Positions 41,744 to 50,527 of a stretch of DNA of 64,000 bases are shown here, in pieces. The DNA comes from CAZUSO01 sp964622775. GTDB taxonomy: Bacteria > Bacteroidota > Bacteroidia > Chitinophagales > Chitinophagaceae. The position numbers and the translations under genes were made by a program. The stretch covers positions 1 to 64,000 of the forward strand of contig CAZUSO010000008.1 of the NCBI GenBank assembly GCA_964622775.1. Reading direction: 5' to 3'. Every line of letters starts with the position of its first letter. The first letter of the stretch is position 1. The notes below the pieces were generated by a model, which worked only from the letters and a program-made list of their open reading frames with translations, was not told the DNA's origin and ran no database searches.

Positions 41744-43246
41744 ATGGAACAATACGACGTTGTTATTTTGGGCGCAGGCCTGGGCGGAATGTTATGCGCC
41801 ACATTGCTTGCGCAGGAAGGTATGCGGGTGGCGGTTATCGAACAGAACAAACAGGTCGGTGGCTGCCTGCAGACTTTTTCTTTTGACAAAAAGGTATTTG
41901 ACAGTTGCGTACACTATATCGGTGCGATGGACGAAGGCCAGACACAGCGCCGGATATTTGACTTTGCGGGTATTTCCGCACAACTGAATCTGCGTAAATT
42001 AGATGAAGACTGTTTTGATGAAATTATCTTCGGCAATGCACCGCAGGCTTTTCCGCAGGCTCAGGGCTTAACGCATTTTGTTGCATCCTTACAACCTTAT
42101 TTTCCGCAGGAACAAACGGCGCTCCGCAATTACACAGATTTGCTGCAATATGTCGGCAACTGCTTTCCGCTCTATAATTTGCGCAATGGCAACCCGGAAG
42201 AAAAGACCAAAATAAGCGGCTGGAGTATTGCAGAAGGCTTTCAAAAAGCAGGGGTATCTCCGCAGTTGCAGCATGTGCTGTGCGGCAATAACCTGCTGTA
42301 TGCCGGACAAAGGTACCAAACGCCATTTTACGTTCATGCTTTAGTAATGAAGAGCTATATAGACAGCGCCTACAAATGTACAGGCGGTAGCGCACAGATT
42401 GCTAAAGCGCTTTGGAAGCGCATTCAGAAAAACGGCGGCGTTATTTTCAGAAATGAAAAAGTGGAAGTCATCGGAATGGCCGGCGACCGTATCAAATATG
42501 CTCAAACCCGGAGCGGGGAACGGTATTACGGAAAACATTTCATCGCCAATATACATCCTGCCCAACTCTTACAAATGCTGCATTCCGATAAAATAAAGCC
42601 GGCATATAAAAACCGGGTGGAGCGGATTCCTAATTCCGTTTCCGCCTGTATGCTGAACCTCATATTAAAACCGGGCACGGTAAGATATCACAATCATAAT
42701 ATTTATTGGAACCGTAGCACAGACCCTTTCGATGCAGTAAAGAACGTACAAGATGGCGACGTGCACAATTATGCTTTATATTTTACGGAAGACCCGAAAT
42801 GCCCGGGTTATGCGGAATCACTGGCTGTATTAACTTACATGGATGCATCCGCTACGCAGCAATGGGGGCAAACGCACAACCGGAGTGCGGAGCCTGCGGA
42901 GCGTTGTGAACAATATGAAACTTTCAAGATGGAGAAGGCTTCGGTCCTACTGGAAGTTGTCGGGCAGCGTTATCCTGAAATAAGTAAAAATGTGCAGTCC
43001 TTTAAAGTGGCTACCCCGCTTACTTTTCGCGATTATATGGGCACTGCCGATGGCAGCATGTACGGCACCATGACGGATGTGAGCTTCCCGGAAGCATCGC
43101 GCATTCCGATAAAAACCAGGATTCCCAACTTGTTTTTTACCGGTCAGAATGTGAATCTGCATGGCGTTCTGGGCGTAAGCATTACGGCTATTGCCACCTG
43201 CGGCGCATTAACAGGTTTGGATTATTTATTGAAAAAAATGCAATAA
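41744..43246 (+). CDS. FAD-dependent oxidoreductase, carotenoid isomerase/retinol saturase type
   Basis: The 500-residue protein begins with the FAD-binding GAGLGGMLCATLLAQEG (10-26) and VIEQNKQVGGCLQTFS (31-46), typical of phytoene desaturase, CrtISO and all-trans-retinol 13,14-reductase. It ends with the second FAD motif PNLFFTGQNVNLHGVLGVSITA. The closest relatives by eye are the RetSat/CrtISO-like enzymes of Bacteroidota, some of which lie in pigment clusters; no such cluster is present here. Substrate unknown. The next gene overlaps its stop by one base. Confidence 0.88.
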   Translation: MEQYDVVILGAGLGGMLCATLLAQEGMRVAVIEQNKQVGGCLQTFSFDKKVFDSCVHYIGAMDEGQTQRRIFDFAGISAQLNLRKLDEDCFDEIIFGNAPQAFPQAQGLTHFVASLQPYFPQEQTALRNYTDLLQYVGNCFPLYNLRNGNPEEKTKISGWSIAEGFQKAGVSPQLQHVLCGNNLLYAGQRYQTPFYVHALVMKSYIDSAYKCTGGSAQIAKALWKRIQKNGGVIFRNEKVEVIGMAGDRIKYAQTRSGERYYGKHFIANIHPAQLLQMLHSDKIKPAYKNRVERIPNSVSACMLNLILKPGTVRYHNHNIYWNRSTDPFDAVKNVQDGDVHNYALYFTEDPKCPGYAESLAVLTYMDASATQQWGQTHNRSAEPAERCEQYETFKMEKASVLLEVVGQRYPEISKNVQSFKVATPLTFRDYMGTADGSMYGTMTDVSFPEASRIPIKTRIPNLFFTGQNVNLHGVLGVSITAIATCGALTGLDYLLKKMQ

Positions 43247-43569
43247 TGGATATTGAACAATTACGGCAATATGCTTTATCAAAAGAGGAGGTGGAAGAAG
43301 GATTTCCCTTTGGTGAAACCACCTTGGTGTTTAAAGTGCAGGGAAAGATTTTTATGCTGATGGCGCTGGATGAAGTGCCGCATCGCATTAACCTGAAATG
43401 TGACCCCGAAAAAGCCCTTGAGCTGCGGGAAGCTTATGATGCCGTTTTGCCGGGATATCACATGAACAAAAAGCACTGGAATACTGTGATAGTAAACGGT
43501 TCTCTTTCGAACCAATTATTGAAGGAGATGATTGATGCATCCTATATTTTGGTTAGGAAGAAAAAGTAG
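43246..43569 (+). CDS. MmcQ/YjbR family protein
   Basis: The 107-residue protein has the family pattern: LRQYALSKEEVEEGFPFGETTLVFKV, KIFMLMALDE and the final PGYHMNKKHWNTVIVNG. The fold resembles a DNA-binding cyaY-like domain, but no role is established. The ATG shares its A with the stop of the oxidoreductase gene (TAATG), so the two are translationally coupled. Confidence 0.92.
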   Translation: MDIEQLRQYALSKEEVEEGFPFGETTLVFKVQGKIFMLMALDEVPHRINLKCDPEKALELREAYDAVLPGYHMNKKHWNTVIVNGSLSNQLLKEMIDASYILVRKKK

Positions 43570-43744
43570 TGATAAGTAAAAAGCCAAAATAGAAAATAGA
43601 AAAAATAGTGATAATCAATATGGCAAAATTTTACGACGATTGCCTACATTATTTGCTTATCTCAACGCTACTTTAAATCAGGCATATTTTACCTGTTTTC
43701 TCCAAAATTTATTTGCATATTGATGCTCGACTATTTTGGCTTTT

Positions 43745-43845
43745 GATTTAACCTTATTTCAGTTGGAGGTTGTCGCACCTGAGCAATATCCCGAATGTAA
43801 AAGGTCTTTAGAATTAACTTTATTCCAGTTGGAGGCAAAATCCCG
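43745..43845. repeat. imperfect direct repeat at the 3' end of the next gene
   Basis: The segment TTAACCTTATTTCAGTTGGAG (spaced) at about 43748-43768 recurs at about 43814-43834 as TTAACTTTATTCCAGTTGGAG, 66 bp apart. The second copy encodes the last residues and stop of the minus-strand gene; the first is a degenerate extra copy beyond the stop. It looks like a short tandem duplication. Confidence 0.55.
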
Positions 43846-44530
43846 AAAGCTTAAGCAAATCCGCTTCGTCGTGAATATCCAGATGCTGCTCCTGGATGTA
43901 TGTATCAATCTGCGCCCCCTTTTCCTGTCCGAAAATTTTATCCAATGATCTTCGGTTCTTTATGGGTTGTAGCTTTCCATCGTTCTGCCAGTAAAACCGG
44001 TTATCGTATTCGACACGTGCAGTTTGTGAGGTATTTAACCTCACCGTGGATTCACCACCGCCGACTTTAGAATCCATAGTACTGATAGAAGAGGTAGGGC
44101 TGATAATGCCGTATGCGCCTTCTTTACCGATGACAACAGCTTTGACCTTACGGCTTACCGCCAGACCGCTGGTACCAGGCGATAACAATTCGGCAAATTG
44201 ATTATGGTCTCCTGTGGGCACAAAACGCCTTTTATCAATATAGACCAGCAGAATATTCCCGACATGGGCCAGAGCCTGCACCTGGTTCGTTTTTGGATTG
44301 ACAAACTGCATCTCTTCGGATACATAATTGTAGTTCAGCTTTCCGCCCGCATTCCCGTCCTTATATATCACCACACCATCCATGAAGTTTTCGAAGGCGA
44401 ACTGCGTATTGCCGGAGACCTTATCGTTTAAGGTGTCATGCTGATTAAGCGTAACTTCGGTAGCATGTCTTTGTGCATAAAGTGTAATGCCCGGCAAGAC
44501 AAAGGCAAGTGCAAGTAATTGTTTTTTCAT
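43820..44530 (-). CDS. exported protein of unknown function
   Basis: A 236-residue product with a signal peptide (MKKQLLALAFVLPGITLYAQ). The mature part is beta-rich with a middle segment VEVIGKEGAYG-like (VKAVVIGKEGAYGIISP) and a C-terminal lysine/aspartate-rich helical region (RRSLDKIFGQEKGAQIDTYI) as seen in many Bacteroidota periplasmic proteins of unknown role. No catalytic motif was recognised. A -7-like box (TAGCTTTAC, 44552-44560) lies upstream. The stop lies inside a short duplicated segment. Confidence 0.8.
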   Translation of the reverse strand: MKKQLLALAFVLPGITLYAQRHATEVTLNQHDTLNDKVSGNTQFAFENFMDGVVIYKDGNAGGKLNYNYVSEEMQFVNPKTNQVQALAHVGNILLVYIDKRRFVPTGDHNQFAELLSPGTSGLAVSRKVKAVVIGKEGAYGIISPTSSISTMDSKVGGGESTVRLNTSQTARVEYDNRFYWQNDGKLQPIKNRRSLDKIFGQEKGAQIDTYIQEQHLDIHDEADLLKLSGFCLQLE

Positions 44531-44610
44531 GTTACAATTGGCTTTTCTGATGTAAAGCTATTCAAAAATCCGGATGCAATATAATAAACGGATATAAAAA
44601 CCAAAAAATG

Positions 44611-45990
44611 CTATCGTACTTTTTCAATAAGCAAATCAGGTCTTATTTTTTCCTGGAATCCCGTTTCCATATTTTTAAGCTGAATAATTTGCTCCTGAAA
44701 CTCGGTTGCTCCTACAATGCCTACATAAGGAATATGGCGCTTATCAGCGTATTTCATTTGCTTATCAAACTTCCCGCCATCGGCATAATATTCCGCGGCT
44801 ATTCCAGCCTTGCGTAATGCCGTAATATATCCCAACACGGCAGATTGCGCCTCTGGTTCTATATTGACAAATAAGATTCGGGTATCGGACTGCAACCTTT
44901 CCGGGAACAAACCGAGCTCTTCCATGACATCATATATCCGGTCAATGCCAAAAGATATGCCCACACCGGATAAATTTTTCAAACCGAATAAGCCGGTCAA
45001 ATCATCGTAACGTCCGCCACCGCCTATGCTGCCCATCTTAACCGCTTCGGTAGTCACTTCTGCAATGAAACCCGTATAATAATTAAGTCCGCGTGCCAGA
45101 GTAAAATCCACCAGAACCGTGCTGTGCCATTGTTCATCTGCCAATGCCTGGTGAAAGGTCAGCACTTCCCGCAATTCTGCGATACCTTTTTGAGCCAGGT
45201 CGCTGGAAGCCAGCAGGGACTCCATTGCAGCCAATTGCCGCTCATTGTCTTCCCGGTTCAGCTCAAGATATTTTTGGATGAATGCAATCTGTTCCGGTTG
45301 CAGTCCGCGCTGCTGCAATTCACCTTCCACACCTTCCCATCCGATCTTGTCCATTTTATCTATGGCCACGGTAATTTCCGTCAGCATATCTTCTGCATTA
45401 CAGCAGGCAGCCAGTCCGGCCAAAATCTTGCGGTTATTGATTTTCACCCGGATTTCTGCTATGCCTAATTTTTGAAAAACCGACTGATAAATGTCAATCA
45501 GCTCGGCTTCATTCAGGAGCGAATTACTGCCGATCACATCCGCATCGCATTGCCAGAACTCGCGGTAACGACCACGTTGGGGACGATCGGCACGCCATAC
45601 CGGTTGCATCTGGTAACGCCGGAAAGGAAAGGCGATATCATTTTGATGCATCACTACATAACGCGCAAAAGGAATGGTGAGATCATAACGCAAAGCCCGT
45701 TCCGTAAGCCCTGCATCATTTTTTCCCTTTAATACATTTTCGAAGGCCGCTTTGGACTTGTCGATATTTTTAGGATCATGGAGGCCATTATTGAGAATTT
45801 TGAAAATGAGCCGATCGCCTTCATCACCATATTTGCCCGTCAGCGTGGAAAGGTTTTCCATAACCGGGGTTTCCAAAGGTTGGTATCCGTATCGTTCAAA
45901 TACGTCGCGAATGGTATTCAAAATAAACTGACGGCGTCGCACCATATCCGGTGAGAAGTCACGCGTGCCTTGTGGGATGGATAATTTCAC
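44611..45990 (-). CDS. hisS: histidyl-tRNA synthetase
   Basis: Charges tRNA-His. The 459-residue protein begins MKLSIPQGTRDFSPDMVRRR and has class II motif 2 (RYVVMHQN ... FPFRRYQMQPVWRADRPQRGRYREFWQCD), the His-specific ARGLNYYTGFIAE and the motif 3 GGGRYDDLTGLFG ... GVGISFGIDR. The C-terminal anticodon domain follows from about residue 365. Length is slightly above the E. coli enzyme. It lies 76 bp downstream of the phosphatase gene on the same strand. Confidence 0.97.
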   Translation of the reverse strand: MKLSIPQGTRDFSPDMVRRRQFILNTIRDVFERYGYQPLETPVMENLSTLTGKYGDEGDRLIFKILNNGLHDPKNIDKSKAAFENVLKGKNDAGLTERALRYDLTIPFARYVVMHQNDIAFPFRRYQMQPVWRADRPQRGRYREFWQCDADVIGSNSLLNEAELIDIYQSVFQKLGIAEIRVKINNRKILAGLAACCNAEDMLTEITVAIDKMDKIGWEGVEGELQQRGLQPEQIAFIQKYLELNREDNERQLAAMESLLASSDLAQKGIAELREVLTFHQALADEQWHSTVLVDFTLARGLNYYTGFIAEVTTEAVKMGSIGGGGRYDDLTGLFGLKNLSGVGISFGIDRIYDVMEELGLFPERLQSDTRILFVNIEPEAQSAVLGYITALRKAGIAAEYYADGGKFDKQMKYADKRHIPYVGIVGATEFQEQIIQLKNMETGFQEKIRPDLLIEKVR

Positions 45991-46066
45991 TTAATAAATC
46001 GTATTATAATGTTCTGAACTTTTTCCATATCAACATACAAATCTTCCTGCCGTATAGAAGATATGC

Positions 46067-46519
46067 CTATCGGTATTTTTGAATAATGGCTTCACAACCG
46101 CGTTCTATCAGGTCATACACTTGCACATAGCCAGACTCCGGGCCATACCAGGGATCAGGAACGGATTGCATACTGCCGGAACGTAATTCATTTAAAAACA
46201 AAACAGCCTTTCGGCCATCAAAATTGCTGCCGGCAATATCTTTAATTATATCGAGCACATCTTCCGACATTGCATAGATTTTATCATGAAACAGGAAATC
46301 ATCCCGCCGGAATCTGCTGGCCTTCTGCCCCGAAATATCAATATGATACTGGCGGCATATCTTCTGGGAAAAAGGATGAGGTGGCTGACCGGGGTACGCT
46401 TCCGTACCGGCCGAATTCACCTCCCAGGACAGGCCGTTCTGAGCAATCTTTGCCCGCATCACTCCTTCAGCAATCGGCGAACGGCAAATATTTCCAAGAC
46501 ATACCATTAATAATCTCAT
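46067..46519 (-). CDS. low-molecular-weight protein-tyrosine phosphatase
   Basis: Removes phosphate from tyrosine; in many bacteria such enzymes counter a tyrosine kinase of polysaccharide export, but no such kinase is nearby. The 150-residue protein has the P-loop C7-LGNI-C12-R13-S in MVCLGNICRSP and the general-acid motif VPDPWYG at about residue 118. Length is typical. A full promoter box lies upstream. Confidence 0.94.
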   Translation of the reverse strand: MRLLMVCLGNICRSPIAEGVMRAKIAQNGLSWEVNSAGTEAYPGQPPHPFSQKICRQYHIDISGQKASRFRRDDFLFHDKIYAMSEDVLDIIKDIAGSNFDGRKAVLFLNELRSGSMQSVPDPWYGPESGYVQVYDLIERGCEAIIQKYR

Positions 46520-46534
46520 GCGCTGCGTTGAACG

Positions 46535-46543
46535 GCAAAGCTA
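46535..46543 (-). promoter_or_regulatory. tyrosine phosphatase promoter -7 box
   Basis: TAGCTTTGC on the minus strand, matching TAnnTTTGC, 15 bp before the start codon. It may also serve hisS. Confidence 0.7.
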
Positions 46544-46768
46544 CACTATGCAGCTAAATTCAGAAAATAAAACCGGCGCCTGCTCTACTGTTAAGTCAAA
46601 AGTCAAAACGGTAAAACCGGCTAATTAATACAATAGAATATGTCAATACAGACAAAATATACTTAACGTAACGCTACACTTTGCCTGATTAAATAGAAAC
46701 CTTTGGCATATTTTGAATATGCGGTCTATGCAGCAAAATTTCATCAACAACCCACCGCCTTAAAAACC

Positions 46769-47740
46769 TTATCGAAATTCTGTCTGGCAAAACACTTTTT
46801 TGTATTGAGCGCCTAAAGCGCGGGAAGCGTTGCCACTGATGGCGATAATGCATTTATCATATTCCTTCAATTGAGGGATCGACCCTATCACCTTTGCATA
46901 TATGGTTCTTTCACTTGCCGGATTGGATATTTTTATAATTGAACCCGGAGCCGCGGTATTGTGAAAGGCATAAAAGAGTCCGGGCTTCACTTTTTTATAA
47001 TTGAAAAACACCGCCGGACCTGATTCTTGCATAACAGGCAAGCCGTTGGTCTGCGCTTCATACTGCTGCTGCATGGAGGTGGTTACGCTGTCAAAAAGTT
47101 GCTCCTGAACAGTTTCTCCCGCTTCCGAACTGTCTTTAACGACCGGCACACTCAGGCTGTCCTTTACCGATAAAGTCGTCAAGGCATTATTTGAAACACG
47201 ATACGGATCTGCTTCCGTTTTTTTGGCTACCTGATCTGAAATTACTTCCCGCTCAGGAGACGGGGATTCATCGGTAACCCATCCCATCATCAACAGTTGT
47301 CCGGGCGTCAGAGACTGGCCGGGCAGGTTGTTCCAGGCCTGAACAGTGGATTGGGATACATTGACCATCCGGCTTAATGTCAGCAGCTTATCTCCCTCCC
47401 GGACTCGATAACATAGCGGCAATGCATTGACTACGGCTATTCGTTGATGATTATATTTTCCAACAGGAACCGTAACGGTGGCCCCCTCCTGAAATTCCGA
47501 GCGGAAGCTGATATTATTTCTGTTGCCGAGTTCTATTATGGGTACATGGAAGCGGGCGGCCATTGTATGGAGATTGTCTCCAAGCCTGGCTTTTACAGTA
47601 AAGACGAGAGTATTGCCGTTATCCCGTTGCGCCCATAAGGTATCTTGCGCAGCAGCATATTTTATATTCCCGATCATCATAACCATGATCAATAAAAAAG
47701 CGCTCAACCGGCCTTGTTTAATCAATAAGGATATGTACAT
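46769..47740 (-). CDS. exported LysM-domain protein
   Basis: The 323-residue product from MYISLLIKQGRLSAFLLIMV has a signal peptide ending KYAAAQ, then two LysM-like modules (VFTVKARLGDNLHTMAARFHV and YRVREGDKLLTLSRMVNVSQ), which bind peptidoglycan. The C-terminal 80 residues (PGLFYAFHNTAAPGSIIKI ... IYAKVIGSIPQLKEY) resemble the double-psi barrel end of Bacteroidota LysM proteins. The frame stays open to 47788, but starts there give an over-long n-region; the Met at 47740 is chosen. A 17-bp hairpin (47722-47760) covers the start. Confidence 0.82.
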   Translation of the reverse strand: MYISLLIKQGRLSAFLLIMVMMIGNIKYAAAQDTLWAQRDNGNTLVFTVKARLGDNLHTMAARFHVPIIELGNRNNISFRSEFQEGATVTVPVGKYNHQRIAVVNALPLCYRVREGDKLLTLSRMVNVSQSTVQAWNNLPGQSLTPGQLLMMGWVTDESPSPEREVISDQVAKKTEADPYRVSNNALTTLSVKDSLSVPVVKDSSEAGETVQEQLFDSVTTSMQQQYEAQTNGLPVMQESGPAVFFNYKKVKPGLFYAFHNTAAPGSIIKISNPASERTIYAKVIGSIPQLKEYDKCIIAISGNASRALGAQYKKVFCQTEFR

Positions 47741-47760
47741 ACGGTACATATCCTTATTGA
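47722..47760 (-). repeat. perfect 17-bp inverted repeat over the LysM gene start
   Basis: TCAATAAGGATATGTAC (47722-47738) pairs with 47744-47760 around a 5-nt loop. The stem covers an AAGGA sequence and the candidate start codons at 47749 and 47740, so in RNA it would hide the initiation region. Confidence 0.8.
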
Positions 47761-47812
47761 ATGATGATATCAGCACAGATTTCAGCATAAGTGAAATGAC
47801 TTTATTGTTTAA

Positions 47813-48637
47813 TTATTTGATCGGCTCGCTCTCTGCCAGTTTCACGGTACGCGACACGGATGTATTGTCGCCGGTAAGCGGGGCACCGGTATTATCTACT
47901 AACTGCACCTGAACCGTAAGATCGCCCATTGGCGCATTCTGAATGAAGTAGGGTTGCCATTTATCAATTGCAAAATCTTCTCCGTTAACGGAAGCCTTCA
48001 CCATGTTACCTTCGGGGCTTAATGTGGTATTGTAAACATAGAAATCCAGCAAAAGATTTTTGGTATCATCTCCCAGGTATTCCCCTTTAGGGCGGCTGTA
48101 AAAGATCATCGGAGTTTCGGGGTTGTCCAGCTTGGTCAGCTTACCTTTTTCATCTATTGAGAAATGATACAAAACGCCCGCTCCGGGATTTTTTAATGAT
48201 TCGTGATAAGAGCGCGACAGAAATGACATGACGTAATGTGATGAATTTACCGGCACCACAAAGCTATGGGTCGGCTCATACAATGCTGCATAAGGCGCAT
48301 TATCTAAGATAAAGTGAATATGCTGACCATCCTTAGAATTATTGCAGGCTTTCGTAGCTGCATCAGCCGTTTGCCCCTTCAACTCATAATTGGCCACATC
48401 GTAGTCCAGGGTTATTTTAACCGAATCGGTTCCCTGCATTTCCGTTTTGACATTTTTTATTGTGAGTGTAGCATCGGGAAATTGCGGAGAATCCTCTATT
48501 GCTTTAATGCTGACCGGAGCCTGAGCACTATCTGCATCCCCGGCATTTTCATTTGTACTTTCTGAATTTTGGCAGGCTGTAAAGCATACTGCCGAGGCAG
48601 CCATAAACGCGACTGCCAACATTTTTGAATGTTTCAT
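47813..48637 (-). CDS. lipoprotein of unknown function
   Basis: The 274-residue product has a lipobox ending CFTAC (C22) followed by an acidic, Ser/Asn-rich linker. The mature part is beta-rich, with KDGQHIHFILDNAPYAALYEPTHSFVV and RSYHESLKNPGAGVLYHF as its most marked segments; the paired His residues in HIHF could bind metal, which is inference. It lies about 70 bp upstream of the LysM gene on the same strand, and the two may be one operon. Similar lipoproteins occur in other Bacteroidota, sometimes named as phosphopeptide-binding, without evidence here. Confidence 0.85.
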   Translation of the reverse strand: MKHSKMLAVAFMAASAVCFTACQNSESTNENAGDADSAQAPVSIKAIEDSPQFPDATLTIKNVKTEMQGTDSVKITLDYDVANYELKGQTADAATKACNNSKDGQHIHFILDNAPYAALYEPTHSFVVPVNSSHYVMSFLSRSYHESLKNPGAGVLYHFSIDEKGKLTKLDNPETPMIFYSRPKGEYLGDDTKNLLLDFYVYNTTLSPEGNMVKASVNGEDFAIDKWQPYFIQNAPMGDLTVQVQLVDNTGAPLTGDNTSVSRTVKLAESEPIK

Positions 48638-48721
48638 TTGTTTTATATTTAAAAATAATAAATCACCTTGCCTGCATATTGGCTTTAGTCAAAATACAGG
48701 ATAGGTTGTATAATACACATT

Positions 48722-49240
48722 TTAACCGCCTTTGGTCGAAGCACCGACATTTCGGAATAACATGATATCCCGGTCAAACAAATAGATGCCGCTCTTGTCA
48801 TCGCCGACCAATTCCAGTTTGTCATTTAGCGTGCGCGCCAGACGTTCTTCTTCTATCTGCTCGGCGACATACCATTGCAGGAAATTATGTGTGGAGAAAT
48901 CCTTTTCTTTTAAAGTCAGCTCCACCAGCTCATTGATGCTTTCCGAAACTTTGATTTCATGCTTCAGGAAATTTTCAAATACCCGTTGAAGCGACTGAAA
49001 GGTAATATTGGGTTGTGGAAGCGCCGGTACCACAGCAAAACCTCCGCGTTCATTAATATAGCGAATCAGTTTCAGCATATGCATGCGCTCTTCATCAGAC
49101 TGATGATAGAAAAAATCGGTAATGCCGTCAAGGCCCGGTTGAATCTCTGCCCAGGAAGCCATAGCCAGATAGGCCTGCGAGGACTCAGCCTCCATGACCA
49201 CCTGCCTGTTAAGTCCTTCCTGAATTATTTTTGCCAGCAT
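48722..49240 (-). CDS. bacterial non-heme ferritin
   Basis: Stores iron in a 24-subunit shell. The 172-residue protein has the ferroxidase ligands: E17 (MEAESSQAYLAM), E51-x-x-H54 (SDEERMHMLK) and the third-helix glutamates (FENFLKHEIKVSESI, YVAEQIEEERLA). Length matches FtnA-type ferritins. A near-consensus -7 box (TATTTTTAC, minus, 49274-49282) lies 34 bp upstream. No Fur box was recognised. Confidence 0.95.
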   Translation of the reverse strand: MLAKIIQEGLNRQVVMEAESSQAYLAMASWAEIQPGLDGITDFFYHQSDEERMHMLKLIRYINERGGFAVVPALPQPNITFQSLQRVFENFLKHEIKVSESINELVELTLKEKDFSTHNFLQWYVAEQIEEERLARTLNDKLELVGDDKSGIYLFDRDIMLFRNVGASTKGG

Positions 49241-49290
49241 AATATCCTGTTTTTGATTTTAAAAATGATTATCGTAAAAATACGCGAAAA

Positions 49291-50127
49291 TCAGAACTTA
49301 CCCAAAACACCCTTATAAATCATTTGTAAAGATAAAAAGGAAACAACGATTGCGAACATCCAGCGAAGGGACTGTGTCCGGGCTTTCACCAGCACCCTGG
49401 AGCCAACCATAGCCCCGGTAAGTACACCAAGCATAATGGGAGCCGCAATCTCCGGCAGAATATATCCCTGCTGAAAATACACTACGGCACTGGCTGCCGC
49501 AGTCACTCCAATCATAAAATTACTGGTGGTTGTGGACACCTTAAAGGGAATACGCATGATTTTATCCATAGCTAAAACTTTAAGCGCCCCGGAACCGATT
49601 CCCAGCAAACCTGACATCACCCCGGCAAACAACATCATAAAAAATCCGCCTTTTACATGGCTGACCGTATAATGATGCATCTCGTCTTTTGCAGGATAGC
49701 TGCCGTTAAGTTTCAGTTGTATTGCCAAATTACTTTGTGCTGTATTTTGTCCGTGGTTCTTTTTTTTCTGAATAGAGCTAAATGCAGAAAACAGCAGGAT
49801 CAACCCGAACAGCACGGCAATGAAATTGGTTGGCGTATAAATCGCAATCAATGCCCCGGCAACAGCGCCTATTGTGGTAGCCACCTCCAGGAACATACCG
49901 ATGCGCATATTAGTAATACCTTCCCTGACATAAGCTGCTGCTGCGCCGGATGAAGTGGCAATGACCGAAACAAGAGAGGCGCCAATGGCATAATGAATAT
50001 CAACACCTAAACCTAAAGTCAGCAGCGGGATGACCACCACCCCACCCCCTAAGCCCGTGAGCGAGCCTAAGAGCCCGGCAATAAGCGCACCGCCAAATGT
50101 GATTAATGAAAATAGTTCTGCCGACAT
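49291..50127 (-). CDS. TauE/SafE-family membrane transporter
   Basis: The 278-residue protein has about eight membrane segments in two halves, with the repeated GxLGxGGG motif: GLLGSLTGLGGGVVVIPLL in the first half and GLLGIGSGALKVLAM in the second. The family moves sulfite, sulfoacetate or related anions outward, or sulfur compounds inward; no sulfur genes are next to it, so the substrate is open. The loop between the halves (KKKNHGQNTAQSNLA) is longer than usual. Confidence 0.9.
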   Translation of the reverse strand: MSAELFSLITFGGALIAGLLGSLTGLGGGVVVIPLLTLGLGVDIHYAIGASLVSVIATSSGAAAAYVREGITNMRIGMFLEVATTIGAVAGALIAIYTPTNFIAVLFGLILLFSAFSSIQKKKNHGQNTAQSNLAIQLKLNGSYPAKDEMHHYTVSHVKGGFFMMLFAGVMSGLLGIGSGALKVLAMDKIMRIPFKVSTTTSNFMIGVTAAASAVVYFQQGYILPEIAAPIMLGVLTGAMVGSRVLVKARTQSLRWMFAIVVSFLSLQMIYKGVLGKF

Positions 50128-50195
50128 CGCCGCAAAGTAGTGATAGAAGCTCGTAAAAAGAAACAGCTTATGTTAATTGACAATATTTTTTTGAT

Positions 50196-50408
50196 TCAGG
50201 GGACAGGATCATAGCCGTTGCCGCCCCAGGGATTGCAGGATAAAATCCTTTTCAGCGCCAGCCATGAACCCTTTAAGACCCCATGTTTCTGTAGCGCCTC
50301 AACGGCATATTGCGAGCAGGTGGGCGTATAGCGGCAACTTGCCGGAAAAATGGGCGAGATGACTTTCTGATAACAGCGCACAAAAAATATAAAAAAATTC
50401 CTGATCAT
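50196..50408 (-). CDS. yidD: YidD membrane protein insertion efficiency factor
   Basis: Small membrane-associated protein that aids YidC-dependent insertion. The 70-residue product from MIRNFFIFFVRCYQKVISP has the diagnostic CRYTPTCSQYAVEAL and NPWGGNGYDPVP. The frame is open to 50468, but family members start like this one and the -7 box at 50412-50420 lies in the extension. Only 3 bp separate that box from the ATG, so the message may be leaderless. Confidence 0.95.
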   Translation of the reverse strand: MIRNFFIFFVRCYQKVISPIFPASCRYTPTCSQYAVEALQKHGVLKGSWLALKRILSCNPWGGNGYDPVP

Positions 50409-50411
50409 GAT

Positions 50412-50420
50412 GCAAAAATA
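50412..50420 (-). promoter_or_regulatory. yidD promoter -7 box
   Basis: TATTTTTGC on the minus strand, matching TAnnTTTGC, ending 3 bp before the ATG at 50408-50406. The predicted +1 is at the start codon. Confidence 0.6.
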
Positions 50421-50495
50421 ACGATTCGGAAGCGAGTAAGTGCTCCGGATCGGGAGACATTCAGACATTTCTTTACAGATAATCGTTAATCTGAT

Positions 50496-50504
50496 TATTT
50501 TTGA
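50496..50504 (+). promoter_or_regulatory. kdsD promoter -7 box
   Basis: TATTTTTGA matches TAnnTTTG, 23 bp before the ATG at 50528. It overlaps an upstream in-frame TTG (50501), which argues against that codon as start. Confidence 0.7.
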
Positions 50505-50527
50505 CTTCTGAAAATCAGGTTATCTAC

